A program made the position numbers and the translations under genes. Positions 24,041-39,290 of a stretch of 64,000 bases of DNA are shown here, in pieces. This stretch comes from Glandiceps talaboti (Eukaryota; Hemichordata; Enteropneusta; Spengelidae). The stretch is taken from the NCBI RefSeq assembly GCF_964340395.1, contig NC_135549.1:11674342-11738341 (forward strand), read 5' to 3'. The notes beneath the pieces were generated by a model. The model saw only the letters and a program-made list of their open reading frames with translations, did no database searches and had not been told where the DNA came from. Positions within the stretch are counted from its first letter, which is position 1; every line of letters begins with the position of its first letter.

Positions 24041-24799
24041 TAAGATTGACTGCTTTTAGAAACTGACTTCATCACAGTTGGATATTGTTCAAGTTCTTAC
24101 AATATTGTTACTTAATGTTCAGGTGTATCCGTGTTGCATTCTTGTACCACTCTGATGAAGTACATCATCATGTACAGCCACCTCGTCCAGATGTAAGGGA
24201 ATGAAGTAAATGTGGAAGAAAGATCTTACACAGGTGTGTGGACTGATACAGGTAAAATGCAAAAATGTTGGAAAATGATTACGGTACTCTATAGTGACTG
24301 TTGTCATGCACTTTAATATCTGCAATAATTGTAACTGAAATTTTAGCAATGATTTTATATTCTTTAAAGGTATTTTCCATAACTTGTTGTTTTTTCTTAA
24401 TCTGACAAGATTTGTGAAATGACAAAATGACTGTTGTTGAAAACCACAAACATATACAGCCCAGGTTTTCTTGGGAAGTGAAAGAGTTTCTAGTCTTCTT
24501 TGTGCAATACATGTATAACGGTTTTTAGTTGCTATATTTGTTCATGCGGCGCCACACACACAGATTTTATTTAGAAAACTACATATTTCATACATGTTTG
24601 ATTTTCAATTAAATAAACATCATTGACAGTTTTTATGCCATGGTATGATGACACACTGAAAATACAAATCGGAAACTTGATTGGTAAGCTCAGACATTCA
24701 GATAGACCGGTCAGTTTGTCCAGCTTGGGGGAAGAAGGGGGGGGGGGTGTCAGTGTTTTTTTCCATTGGGCCAACAAAAAGTCACTGACCCCCGTGAGT
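24041..24799. other. Upstream of MRPS33, no coding exon seen
   Basis: Expected to hold the non-coding first exon of MRPS33. No clear promoter motif recognised. Confidence 0.4.
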
Positions 24800-25435
24800 A
24801 AAGTTTCATAGCATCTGACTGTAAGCTGTACAGGGAAGAGCTTTGAGACTGGGATATGTCTACTTCTTGTGTGAGTGTGTGTGTGCATGGGGGGGGGGGG
24901 GGGGAGGGTTCTAGTCTCCCCCTAGAAGCCCTGGAGGAATTTTACTTCTAAAGGCAATGTTTAGGCTATTAACAGACACTTTCAGACAATAATTTGCAAG
25001 CTATACAAGACAGCTCTAACATGTAAAAAGCAACTACATAAGGTTGAAACATTTTTGAAATAAAGTTTCATAGCATCTTGACAGTAAGAGGTGGAGGAAA
25101 AAACTTTGATTTGAAACTGGAACATGTCTACCTCTTATGGGAGAGGGGGGTTCTAGGGTGTGTCCCCCTAGAAGCCCTGGAGGATTTTTACTCTTAAAGC
25201 CAATTTTCAGGCTATTAACAGACACTTTCAGACAATAATTTGCAAGCTTTACAAGACAGCTCTAACAATTGTAAAAAGCAACTACACATGGTTGAAACAT
25301 TTTTTAAATAAAGTTTCATAGCATCTTGACAGTAAGAGGTGGAGGGAAGAACTTTGATTTGAGGCTTGGACATGTCTACCTCTTATGGGTGGGGGGGGGG
25401 GTCCTAGGGGGTCTCCCCTAGAAGCTTTTCAATTT
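24800..25435 (+). repeat. Tandem repeat, about 2.5 units of 250-262 bp
   Basis: Units start AAAGTTTCATAGCATCT at 24800, 25062 and 25310. They share GGCTATTAACAGACACTTTC, AGACAATAATTTGCAAGC, ACAAGACAGCTCTAAC and GTCTACCTCTTATGGG, and each carries a G-rich tract of variable length. Unit 3 stops after CCTAGAAGC. Confidence 0.9.
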
Positions 25436-26287
25436 TTTTTTGCCAATTTTGGTGAATCTTATTGTTGGTTTAACGAATGAGTGGCCTCTGGGGTGATGGA
25501 GTCCAAGGGGTTCCCCCCCTGCCAGATCTGTAGTTTTTTGTTTCTATTTAGGCATTTTTTACGTTATTCATAGCCTCTGAGATATATATTGCCAAGCATC
25601 GAAAAGCTTAAAGTAAATATATCCTTTTTAAATAAGTTTTCCATGTTATAAAAGTGAGCCTGTAACATTGGTATAGGGGCATTGATATTGCATGCATAGT
25701 AAAGTTACTGATGTGTGAGAGCACTTTAGGAGGTCATACCTAGTGTACAATAGAAACTTGAATTTGAGTTGTGGTGTCGATACATGTAGTGTCTGAAATA
25801 GGAAGTATATCAATTATCATCCCTTCTGACAAATTCATACTGAAGAGACTAGAACAATTTAGATTAAGTTCTTTTCTAAATTATCCAAGAGTATGAAGAT
25901 TACCATTACAAAACCTTCAAGTTCACTTTTGCCCAAAAGTGCAAGATAAGTGAAGCACTGATTGTGAAACAGCCAAACACTTACATGGCATGTTCTGTAA
26001 CTAGTGTGGTAGCTACATGTAGGTAATACATGTATTATATGTATAATTTTATGTATAGTTATGTTTGAACCTTTACACGAAGTAATATTTAAACCATATA
26101 TGAAAGAATCAGAGACAAGAACAAATATATAATGTACCACAGGCTAACGAAACTGAACATTACACATATCGATAATCTGCACAGAAGGCCTGTCAACAAC
26201 GTTTCAGTACTATTAGTAGTACAGGGATCCTCGACTCATTGGTTATCAATGACCAATGTACACCCCCGGTGTACACCTTGTCACACA

Positions 26288-26375
26288 GGCACTCGAATCA
26301 ATCTGTATGATTTGGGGAGGAAAAATGTAAATGAATAAGAGGAAAAAAAATCATACACATTGATTCGAGTGTGCC
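26288..26375. repeat. Small foldback element, related arm at 60,814
   Basis: GGCACTCGAATCAATCTGTA at 26288 is mirrored by the segment ending GATTCGAGTGTGCC at 26375. A single arm, CACAGGTACTTGAATCAATC, is present at 60814-60843. Confidence 0.75.
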
Positions 26376-26613
26376 TTGTCAGTAACTAGTATAATTACTT
26401 CAAGTGTACACAGACAACAGTGTTTATAACAAAATTTACATTCTGTGAACACGGAAGGAGAATATTTTCAACTCACTTTTTTTGCAATCCACAGCAGATC
26501 CTCTTTTTGGAAATGATATAGAATAATACCAGATGTGAAAAATGTGTACTCGTAAAATGTGTGCATGGAGGCGGCCATATGCAATGACCTCGGAATAACC
26601 TTTGATTCATAGG

Positions 26614-26636
26614 GCATTGTGGGAGAAAGATGGCGG
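26614..26636 (+). promoter_or_regulatory. ZNF143/STAF-type and YY1-type promoter sites
   Basis: GCATTGTGGG at 26614-26623 is the reverse complement of CCCACAATGC, the core of the ZNF143/STAF consensus CCCAYAATGC. Four bases on, AAGATGGCGG (26627-26636) matches YY1. This pair is typical of animal housekeeping promoters. It lies upstream of DCLRE1B and would serve its non-coding first exon, with a possible donor AAGgtgagg near 26,769. A 24-codon upstream open frame starts at 26630. It could also drive MRPS33 or an unseen transcript. Confidence 0.6.
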
Positions 26637-27011
26637 GTGTTTTGAAGACACAGACAGACAAGGGCGAACATTTACTAACAAGCTTAGCATGTTATTTTCT
26701 GACGTCCACATGCAGTTAATCTTTAATCGTGTTTTATGATTTCTTGTACAATTTAGAAAACTGAAGAAGGTGAGGTTTCACAGTACAGGTAATACTATTA
26801 CAATGTATTACACTTGCAGTGTGCACACAGTAACGTTAAATTACGGTTTGATCTTCGTGGTGAGGTGTAATTTGTGTACACTATGACATTGACACACAGT
26901 AGACATTATTTCGATAGTCTAAACCATTCTGGTTCCTTGTTGGTAGAGGATAAGTGTATATCTAGGAAGCTATGATATTGTCTGTAGCTTCATAGTTGCA
27001 GATAGTCTGAG

Positions 27012-27535
27012 GAGGCTCTGACTGAGTACGGCGTCAGATTTATTTGGTTGGCATGACTCCATTCTCAGTCAGAGATCCAAGTGCTCTCAAACTTGTGAAA
27101 AATACATTCAAATAAATAACAAGATAGTGGGCCCTCGTTCACTGACAAGTCCACACAGACCAGTACGATAGGGTCATGCACGTGTAGAGTACACACATAA
27201 TTGCACATTGTAATTTGTGAACGAGGATGCAACATCTCCTTACCATTCACAACCCGAAAAATCAAGTTTTGGAGAGAAAAGTTGTCTTTCTTGAGCTGTG
27301 CAGTTCAAGAAATTGACTGGAAATCATTTGCCTTTGAACTCGAAGGTTGGTAGAGAAATATGAAAATCTATAGACAACTTGACATATTTTAAAAAAGAGA
27401 ACATTGGTGCCAAACTCAAAAGTTTTGGCATCGGTGTTTGATTGCAAGTTTGAGAGCCCTTGGATCTCTGACTGAGAATGCAGTCATACCGACCAAATAC
27501 AAATGTATATCTGACTCTATTCAAGTCAGAGCCTC
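27012..27535. mobile_element. Foldback TIR element, about 524 bp
   Basis: GAGGCTCTGACT at 27012 is mirrored by AGTCAGAGCCTC ending at 27535. A second arm block, CATTCTCAGTCAGAGATCCA near 27062, is mirrored near 27,463-27,481, and CTCTCAAACTTG is also mirrored. Non-coding centre. It lies between the putative DCLRE1B first exon and its coding exon. Confidence 0.8.
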
Positions 27536-27898
27536 ATTGGACTACATGTAAGTTGCAGATTACACATAATTGACTCATTTCTGATTTCATGATATTTTTA
27601 TTTTATAATTTTAATATGATGAAATGAATGTGTGATGTCATCAGTGTATGTACAGAAGTATTTGTCCCAGCCTAATCAATTGTAGCAGGGAGAAATTATA
27701 TGGAAATTCAAATCCATCAGAACATCCTTCTCGCTCCATGGTTATTATGGACTACAGAGTCTGTAGTCAGTCTTTCACAGGATTTGTCAGTTCCCTTCCT
27801 TCAGGAGCTAAGTACTATAGATGCACATGTACATGGAGAAGCATATAGTATAGATCTAATACTTCAAAACATTTGTATTAATCTTTCAGGAGTACACA

Positions 27899-30028
27899 AT
27901 GAATGGTTCTCTGATTCCTGATACTCCAATAGCTGTGGATTACTGGAGAACAAGAAACTGTCCACAAAGCAAACTCTTCTTCCTAACCCACATGCATGCT
28001 GATCACACTTCTGGACTGTCACCTAGCTGGAAACACACAATCTATTGTTCAGAAATATCAGCTAAGCTGCTAGTTGCTAAATTTCATGTCAACTCATCCC
28101 TGGTGAAGGTACTTGAAGTTGGTGTGAGTCATGTGATTAATCTTGATGAAGTGGGTCAAGAAACTATGACAGTAACACCTATAGATGCCAACCACTGTCC
28201 AGGATCTGTTATTTATTTATTTGAAGGGTATTTTGGGAAAATACTATACACTGGAGACTTTCGATACTCTCCAGAGATGTTTGTGGACACTCCACTCAGC
28301 AATCAACCAACTATTGATGTTTTGTATCTGGACAATACTTACAATAATCCAAAATGTGATTTTCCAAGCAGAGAGAAGTGCAGTGCCAAATTGATAGACA
28401 CAATTAAATGCTATCCTAAACATCATATACTGCTAGGTATGCACACTCTTGGAAAGGAAAATCTTCTTGTTGATATTGCTAGGTCAGTACAGGAATGGAT
28501 CGTTATCTCGGAATCCAGATACAAGACCATGGAATTGCTGGAAATGCCAGATGTATTCACAACAAGGAAAGAAGATGGCAGAATACATGTCACTTCACAT
28601 CATCAAATAACCAAGAAGAATCTGGAGAGGTTGAATAATGTTGAAAAGAAACCAACAATTGGTATACTTCCTACAGCTTTGTACACAGGTCTGACAGGAA
28701 AACCATATGCAAACCAACCCAATGTTGCAGTTATTCCTTACTCAGATCATTCTTCATACAGAGAAATGACTGAGTTTGTCTCTCGCATAAAACCCAGAAA
28801 GATCATTCCTATTGTCAGAGACAAATCATTCGGTGCCTTTGGTGCTAGCACCTGTGACCATGCTAACCTTGATAATTTCAAACAATACCTTGATCATAGT
28901 CCCATGAAGGTGTATGAAATACCTCCTACAGTATCAAAATACATGAAGTCTGCTGATTCTGACTACAGCCATGGCTTCCCTGAAATAAGTGATAAGATAA
29001 CCATTGTCAAGAAACTGAAGAGAAAGTCATCAAGCAGAAAGATGGTTGAAAAAGGAGTGGTGTTTTCTGACTCTCCAGAGAAGCTTTCTCTGCAGATAAG
29101 AAATAAAAGCTCTGAAGATGAACATGATAAGAAACATGAAGAAAGTGAGGATACCACTTTCAGTTCTGATGTTGATGGTCACAGTATTCTAAAAAATGAA
29201 TCTGTTGACAGACTGAGTGTTCCTAAATCAAAGCAGGAGAGGAAATTACCAACATCAGTTAAACTCCTAGCTCAGCAACAGTGTCAGCAGAGAATCCAAA
29301 GTAATGCTGCAAGTCAAAAAGAAATGCATAAGCCATCACCTCAGCCAGGGCTTTCCACTGACATTCACCCTCCTAATCCAAGTAGTCACCCTAGAAAACT
29401 ACCAACAGGCCTGGTACAACTGTCTCAACTACACAAGTCTAACGGAAAAATGAGAGGTCTTGAAAACTTGTATGATGATAAAGCCAAGTCATTGGCGCAA
29501 CCACACTCTTACAAGTATGAGAACTCCAAAGTTATTTTCAATTCACATACAGAATCTGCAAAGAAGAGGCCTAAGACAGATTCTCACGTTAAAGAGAAGT
29601 TATCATCTACAAAGAGAAAAAGTGATGTGCTGCGATGTTCTAAAACTATAGACTGTTATTTCACACCAAGTAGGAAGGACACTAGTGTGAAAATGATGAG
29701 TGTAGGTACATCTAATAGCCAAAATTGTAATCTGAATGGCACAGAAATGGATGGATCTAAATCTAAATCCTCTTCGGTGACAAAGCAGCGTAAGATGCAG
29801 AAAGGAAGTGCGCAACTGTCATATAGTAATACAACTGCTGCACTTTCCAAGCAAAATGGAGATAGGCATATACATGTAGATTGTAGTTCATTATGCTGTT
29901 TCCCTGTTAAACCAATTCACAGCAGATCAAACAAAACTGCTGTGTTTGATGATCTCTTACTCCCAGTCAAGCCAATAAAAAATTATGAGGAAGACTTTGG
30001 AATTCGGATCCTTCGTGGAGATGATTGA
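27899..30028 (+). CDS. DCLRE1B: 5' exonuclease Apollo / SNM1B (DCLRE1B)
   Basis: A metallo-beta-lactamase/beta-CASP nuclease that resects DNA 5' ends at telomeres and in crosslink repair. 709 residues in one exon. The start MNGSLIPDTPIAVDYW aligns with human MNGVLIPHTPIAVDFW, and an acceptor (CTTTCAG at 27889) leaves only nine bases of leader, implying a 5' UTR intron. Metal and catalytic motifs are in place: H31-M-H33-A-D35-H36, H99 in DANHCPGSV, D120 in YTGDFRY, and H284 in YSDHSSY. Residues 1-340 form the nuclease core. Residues 340-709 are a Ser/Lys-rich, probably disordered tail, longer than in the 532-residue human protein. The tail contains SKTIDCYFTP (581-590) and FDDLLLPVKP near the end, possible docking motifs. 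The human gene has coding introns; this one has none. Confidence 0.96.
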   Translation: MNGSLIPDTPIAVDYWRTRNCPQSKLFFLTHMHADHTSGLSPSWKHTIYCSEISAKLLVAKFHVNSSLVKVLEVGVSHVINLDEVGQETMTVTPIDANHCPGSVIYLFEGYFGKILYTGDFRYSPEMFVDTPLSNQPTIDVLYLDNTYNNPKCDFPSREKCSAKLIDTIKCYPKHHILLGMHTLGKENLLVDIARSVQEWIVISESRYKTMELLEMPDVFTTRKEDGRIHVTSHHQITKKNLERLNNVEKKPTIGILPTALYTGLTGKPYANQPNVAVIPYSDHSSYREMTEFVSRIKPRKIIPIVRDKSFGAFGASTCDHANLDNFKQYLDHSPMKVYEIPPTVSKYMKSADSDYSHGFPEISDKITIVKKLKRKSSSRKMVEKGVVFSDSPEKLSLQIRNKSSEDEHDKKHEESEDTTFSSDVDGHSILKNESVDRLSVPKSKQERKLPTSVKLLAQQQCQQRIQSNAASQKEMHKPSPQPGLSTDIHPPNPSSHPRKLPTGLVQLSQLHKSNGKMRGLENLYDDKAKSLAQPHSYKYENSKVIFNSHTESAKKRPKTDSHVKEKLSSTKRKSDVLRCSKTIDCYFTPSRKDTSVKMMSVGTSNSQNCNLNGTEMDGSKSKSSSVTKQRKMQKGSAQLSYSNTTAALSKQNGDRHIHVDCSSLCCFPVKPIHSRSNKTAVFDDLLLPVKPIKNYEEDFGIRILRGDD

Positions 30029-31213
30029 ATTTAGGATCTAAAGGTTTTGAGACCAGTGCTTGAAAATGTTGCAATTAACTGGGAATCCACAGCTAGCCAC
30101 ATATGACGTCTGATTAAAATGGATTGCCTTTTTAACAGTCTTTTGATAGACGTGAAATGGGACACAAAGTAATGTCTCCTTCAGATTTGTGTGGTTTTTG
30201 TATGTCAGGACAGATAATTTTTTTTTTTGTACTGTGTAGTCAGTCATCAATCTTGATTTGCTAATATAATCTTGTAGTTATTTGAGTGTAAACAAATACC
30301 CACTGGCTCTTAGCAACTTCTGTGAAATATATAATTGGTACAATAACAATAGAAGTAGTCAACAATATGTTTAACATGTTTTCCAAACAAGACACACACA
30401 TTGTATGTCACTTCTGTCCCAAGTTCGAATCAATGTCAATTCTGTACTGATAAGTGAAAGTGAACAAAACCAATAAGAAAAAAAAAATCCTCTTTAAAGG
30501 ATTATGCCAGATTAGCTTAAAATTTGGGCATAAAAACAGGTCTCTGGCAGAACCTGATATAGAAAAAGTTGGTCACAAACAAAAGAGTGTCAGTTTTAGT
30601 CCTTATGGGGCCAGTGTTACTGATAGATGATAGTAGTAATAAATGATACTTAGTGCTTTGCATCAATGAATTAAATTTTGGAGATAACCTGTATGTTATA
30701 AACTATAGAATGCTTGTTGTAAATATAAACATTTAGTAAATATAAGGTGGGGTTTTGACTACATGGTCTCATTACACATATACAATTATTAAAGTAGAAA
30801 TTTTACATGGAACATTTCCTCAGAGACTTTCTTCCTGATTGTAAATTATAGATTGAAAGGCAACTCCATTAAAGATGAGACACCTTTAGATCACTTGAGG
30901 TCTTTTTTATGTAGGGAAACTGACTGACTGCTGAACTTTAAAGTAAAAAATTACTTAAATACTTTTATCAAACTTCATAATAAGACCATATTACCATATA
31001 GTATATGATGTGACAATACATTTATGTACGTGGCAAACATTGATCTGTATGTTTGCTGCAAACTGAATTAATTATGATTTAATAAACTGTTTGTATTTTC
31101 TATGATAAAACATTGTCTAATGTTATTATATGGTATAGTATATTGCAAATCACTTTGTTCTGTCCCCTACATGCACATTTTGACATTATTTAATTGGTTC
31201 ATTATGTCAGTCT
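30029..31213 (+). other. DCLRE1B 3' UTR and flank
   Basis: No further gene is seen. AATAAA at 31081-31086 is the first strong poly(A) signal, giving a 3' UTR of about 1.1 kb. A small hairpin (AATCCTCTTTAAAGGATT) lies at about 30,487. Confidence 0.5.
31081..31086 (+). terminator. Poly(A) signal AATAAA, probably DCLRE1B
   Basis: Canonical hexamer about 1.05 kb after the DCLRE1B stop, in an AT-rich context. A proximal non-canonical site is not excluded. Confidence 0.4.
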
Positions 31214-31320
31214 TTGACATATGACAAGTCATACCACCCTATTGGTTTGCATTATATAGGGCTGAACAACACATACCTACAGAAATGTATCACTGTCACA
31301 TTTAGAAGGGGTGAAAGGTA

Positions 31321-31447
<127 letters not shown>

Positions 31448-32365
31448 CTCCCAATCTTGAGTAATATTTGTATACCATATGTGCCTATTATTAATAGTAA
31501 AAAACAAAGGCAAAAATATCAACAGGAGTGCTCAGTGAATGGAAATTTAAGTACTTTTAAATCATCAATCTGTACACATTTGTCTTCTCTCTTTTCACTC
31601 AAAATTATTACCTATTTGAAAATATATAATCACGAATACCCTGCCTTTACTGCATTCGTGTAGCTATAGTTTTGCTGGGAGACTGAGTAAGTTGGGGTTT
31701 GATTTCGACATGGAATGTCCTTCGCCATTCGTAGTGCACCCTTTGTGTTTAGGTGTCAGAATCGAGTCCCATAGGCTGCATGTATCGCCATACTTGATAG
31801 GATTCACACTTTAATCACAGGTAGACCTGCTTGCAGTGCATCGGATTTGTGGGTGGAAAATGTTTCAATGTTTTTGTTTTATTTTTCATGTTAAAATCAA
31901 GTCTGATTTTCTTACCAAAGCGATGCGATGGAGGAATAGTGGACGCACGGTGTTTTTTTTTACGTCTACCGTTTAATACGTAACTAAAATCAGGAAACGC
32001 ACTACAGCTGTATGACCGCACTCGTACTTATTCTACTGTACGATGTATACTATACTGTTATACACGTCTCGTTTGTTCATTGGATCGAGTTTACCTAACC
32101 CCTAAACTGTTGACCTTTGCTCTTGTAAATCTCCGTATATATTCATCCGCACAAGCGCAATTCCGCCACTTACATTTGAAAAAGCCTCAAATCTCGAATT
32201 TCCCCCTTACTAATGGAATATTCTAATTATAAAATCAGATTATTAACAACTATCGCAAAGTTATTGATATACAACTTTTCTTATCGCATTGTTTTGTGGT
32301 ACTTTATTTCTGACCTGTGACCGTTTAATGTGTGAGAAGGCAAGTAGGAAGTAGCCGTCTGCAAC

Positions 32366-35640
<3,275 letters not shown>

Positions 35641-38600
35641 GTTAGTGTGAAATTATTTGACATGTGTGTGTCAGAGGGTGTTTAGTTTGGAAGAGTAACG
35701 ACATCTCCCTGTCAGATAAGAATTTGATAAATGAAGTCAAGCCTGACAGAATGCCATCACTCTCAACTTAGTCCATGTCAATGGGGCAACAGATGACACT
35801 AACTGGAAATACTCAATGTTTTACACTGGATTCAAGGTCAATGACACCAAGTGATTATAATGTTACTTGGTGACCAAAGGTCGGTGACCCTAAGTGAACT
35901 TATTAGTACGAGGTGACCAATGGTCAATGACCCCAGGTAAACTTAGTGATACTGGTTGAGTATTGATACACAACAACTTTTGTCCTTGTACACTTTTTTT
36001 CTAAAATTCCTTACTACCTCGGTAATATTGGTATCACAAAGTCCACTTCTATTATTGCAATGTTTCCATTTGAAATTTTGGATCGGATGATGACCAACTC
36101 TATGCTCTTCCAACTATTGTGACACATCTAAACAGTGTTTAGTGTATGACTCTATGGCACCCAATGCTGCTTACATATCGTTCAGCTCATTACATGATGT
36201 GTACATGACCCATGGTATGCACAGTTAAGTACATACTAGTAGAGATGGAAACCATGGTTTTGAATCTCAAGATATCTTTTCAAATTTGAAGCCATGGATA
36301 ACCTCTAGATACACATGTGTGACTAGAGCTCGCAATTTGAAATGGGCGCTTTCACAACCAATGTTCAATTAAAGGTTATAGAGGACATCAAATGGTGAAG
36401 ATTATAAATGAGAGGAGTTCTAGCAGTAAAATGAATAGTAATGTTACAAAAGGGTAAATTGTAACATCTGTTTTTTATAGTGCTGGTCTGTAACGTTTAT
36501 AGACATGAGAAAAGACACAAGAAGAAATGACATAATAAATAATGGTAGTTGACTTGTATGTAAAATCAAAGATTCAGTCTTTGAATTATGCTCCGAGGCT
36601 CCAATGAAATCAAGGTACACTTTTGCCAGACAAAGGTCAATGAAGCAATTACAGCATTTAAGTGGCATGAATCTTTGTTTACTTTTGCACTTGAATCAAA
36701 ACGTTACATGCACATGTTTTGAATCTCGCCAGTAATAAAGTACTGAAGTATGCAAGATCTTTTGAAGGGCGCCCTCACTGTTTATCTACAGTTTAACTCT
36801 GAAAGGCTGTGGATTGTGTCAGTACATCCATAATATTAGACAATAATCACAGACTGTAGATTGCATTGATCCATAGGAAAGTATTACGATTGTAACTCAG
36901 AATCACTTTATATAGATGTAAATATTTAATTGTTAAAGTAACAAATATAGTGAAAGAATGAACAAAAAATTTTGAAAGTAGAAATGCAACTTGTATCCTG
37001 GTGTAAAGCAAATGTATGCAAAGGATATTGTAAAACTATGAAGTCAAGTGACAAGTAAGATATGAGAACAAATGTATTTAACTATTGTTGGAAACAGACT
37101 ATTTCTGATAGAGAATAAGTATGGTGAAATAGTTTATAAACATACACAGTTTTCACCACCCCCTCTGTGGTATCAGTGGATATTGATGTTTTTACTACAC
37201 TGTGTGTATAGCATGTAGTAAAAGTCCTGTCTGATTCCAGTCCAATGTATTCTTGCCAAATTTGTGGGTTATGCCAGAAGTGAGTACATTGGAAAGAGTA
37301 TGAGTAGAAATGAGGTGGATGTGATATTCCACTCACATGATGTGACATTTCCCTGTAAATCAGTGTAATGTGAAAAGATAAATTCTAATACATTGAATGT
37401 ATGTATGTATGTACGTACGTATGTACGTACGTACGTACGTACGTACATTTATGAGATTCATACTAGAAAAGTTTATGGAGACTGAATATTAGAGAAACAT
37501 TAACCTACATCAAAGTGTGGGATTGGAGAAGTGGTTGGTGTAAAAGTATATAACTGTGTGAAAAATAAAATGAAAGAAGTAAACATTGTACTAAACCAAT
37601 ACACATATGGCCATCCATTCCCTTGAAATCCAGGAAGGATTCTGATTGTTTGTGGACAATTGATGGATGATGTGAACAGAAAATACCAGATGTCAAGTGT
37701 ACTGCTGAGTAAATAAAATTCTTATATGATTCCCAAGTAAACATAGCACAGAAGTGATATTGAATGGATTGTACAGATAAAATGAACAATACAGGTCATC
37801 TTAATGTTTGTATTGATTTGTAGCTTAAGTGATCACACCATCAATCATTGTTAACATTATAGAGGATATCACTTTCAGACAAAACCTGAATACAAAAGTT
37901 TAGATATTACATTTGATTTCATTTTACTGTTACATAGCAAAGCTGGAATTCCTTGGACAGATATGATGAATCGATAGATACACAATGCTAACACCAGCAT
38001 TTGAACTGTCATGCAAGTTTTAATTTAATACATTTGATGTATTGTAGATATATTTATAGATAATATTGCCACTTTCAGTAGTATTGAAAATTTACTAAGT
38101 ACTTTCTTTTAATTGCCCACTTTTGTTTTTCAATTCATCATTCTCTCTAAGCTTGCAAGTCTAGAATGACACAATGGAACCTGGAAATGGTCCTCAATGT
38201 GCTCTGAAATATAACAGAGAAGTAGAAATACATAAATAGATTCACAGACCTGTAAATGTAGATGGTAGGTTTTTTTTCAGGATACATTATGCAACAAATA
38301 TGAAAATATGATGATACATCAAGTTATTCCATAAACCATACTTCATTTAAAATACCGAAGTGTTTGAAATGAGGGTTTACAAATTGCATTAAGACAATAA
38401 AATGAAAGGTTTTGATGAAAGTGTCATCATTTTTCTCATTAACTGCAGAAGTGGTAAATTGCACATGTAGTGACTTTTAGTTTTACATATGGTTCAAAGG
38501 TCAGATTTGTATCAAGTTGATAGTATGTGTGTTTGGTAGCCCAATTATCTGTGAATGTGGTGTGGAGACACTTAGTATAAAGTGTCATGAATTTGATAGC

Positions 38601-38859
38601 CCAATTATCTTTATACTTTCACTTTTTAAATATATTTATGTGGAGATACTAAGTGTCATGAAATGAAAATATCAATAAGATCTTTTCTTTACATTGAAAG
38701 TGATCATATGTAACTTTATTGCATTCACTTCTGAATATATCAATGGTATATCTATGTTGAGACATTTCTGGAATAATTAGAGGTTACAGTGTTGGCAGAG
38801 AAAGAAAGTTATAGGACTGCTATGTTTTGTTGCTGCTGTTTTAGAATGCGTTTACTTAT
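35641..38859. other. No exon seen; (GTAC/GTAT)n at 37,399-37,446
   Basis: Long AT-rich stretch downstream of EDEM1 exon 3, presumed intron. No conserved coding segment recognised on either strand. Confidence 0.5.
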
Positions 38860-39290
38860 TAGATTAGTATATAGATAGATAAATAACAAAATTATTGTAC
38901 ATATTTTTAAAGTGTCTTCCATATGGAAAATCATGATCATAGCACTGTACAGTTAATCAGTTATTATCCCTGGTACAACATGTACCGGTATGTACATTGG
39001 CACAACATCCCTACACTCCCTGGAGCATACAATTCATTACTGTGTCTAGTATAAGCCCATATGATTAAATCCATTCAGCAGCAAACTCTGTCCTACCAGG
39101 TCCCCATTTATACAATGGTTATGGCACAATTGTTGTGTAAATCTTGCCCGAGGACTTCAACCATTCAAAAACAACTGGCAGCAACAAGGCTTGAACTGAT
39201 GACTTGCAAATTCCCATTTTGCCACACTATAACTACATCACCATCATATTATCATAACCCTACTGCAGCACTACACATATACTGAACAAT
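38860..39290 (+). repeat. Diverged dispersed repeat (SINE/MITE-like)
   Basis: Blocks such as TGATCATAGCACTGTACAGT, CAGTTATTATCCCTGG, CTGTCCTACCAGGTCCCCAT and 'cttgcccgaggac...ggcttgaactgatgac' follow the order of a dispersed repeat I recall from marine invertebrate genomes. The open frame at 39061-39285 is a product of the repeat. Confidence 0.45.

Noticed and set aside
32062-32083. CCAAT-N9 element upstream of EDEM1 on the minus strand, like an ER stress response element
   Set aside because: The second half reads AGACG rather than CCACG, so it is too weak to call.
39061-39285. 74-codon plus-strand open frame
   Set aside because: It lies within a diverged dispersed repeat and has no protein-family signal.
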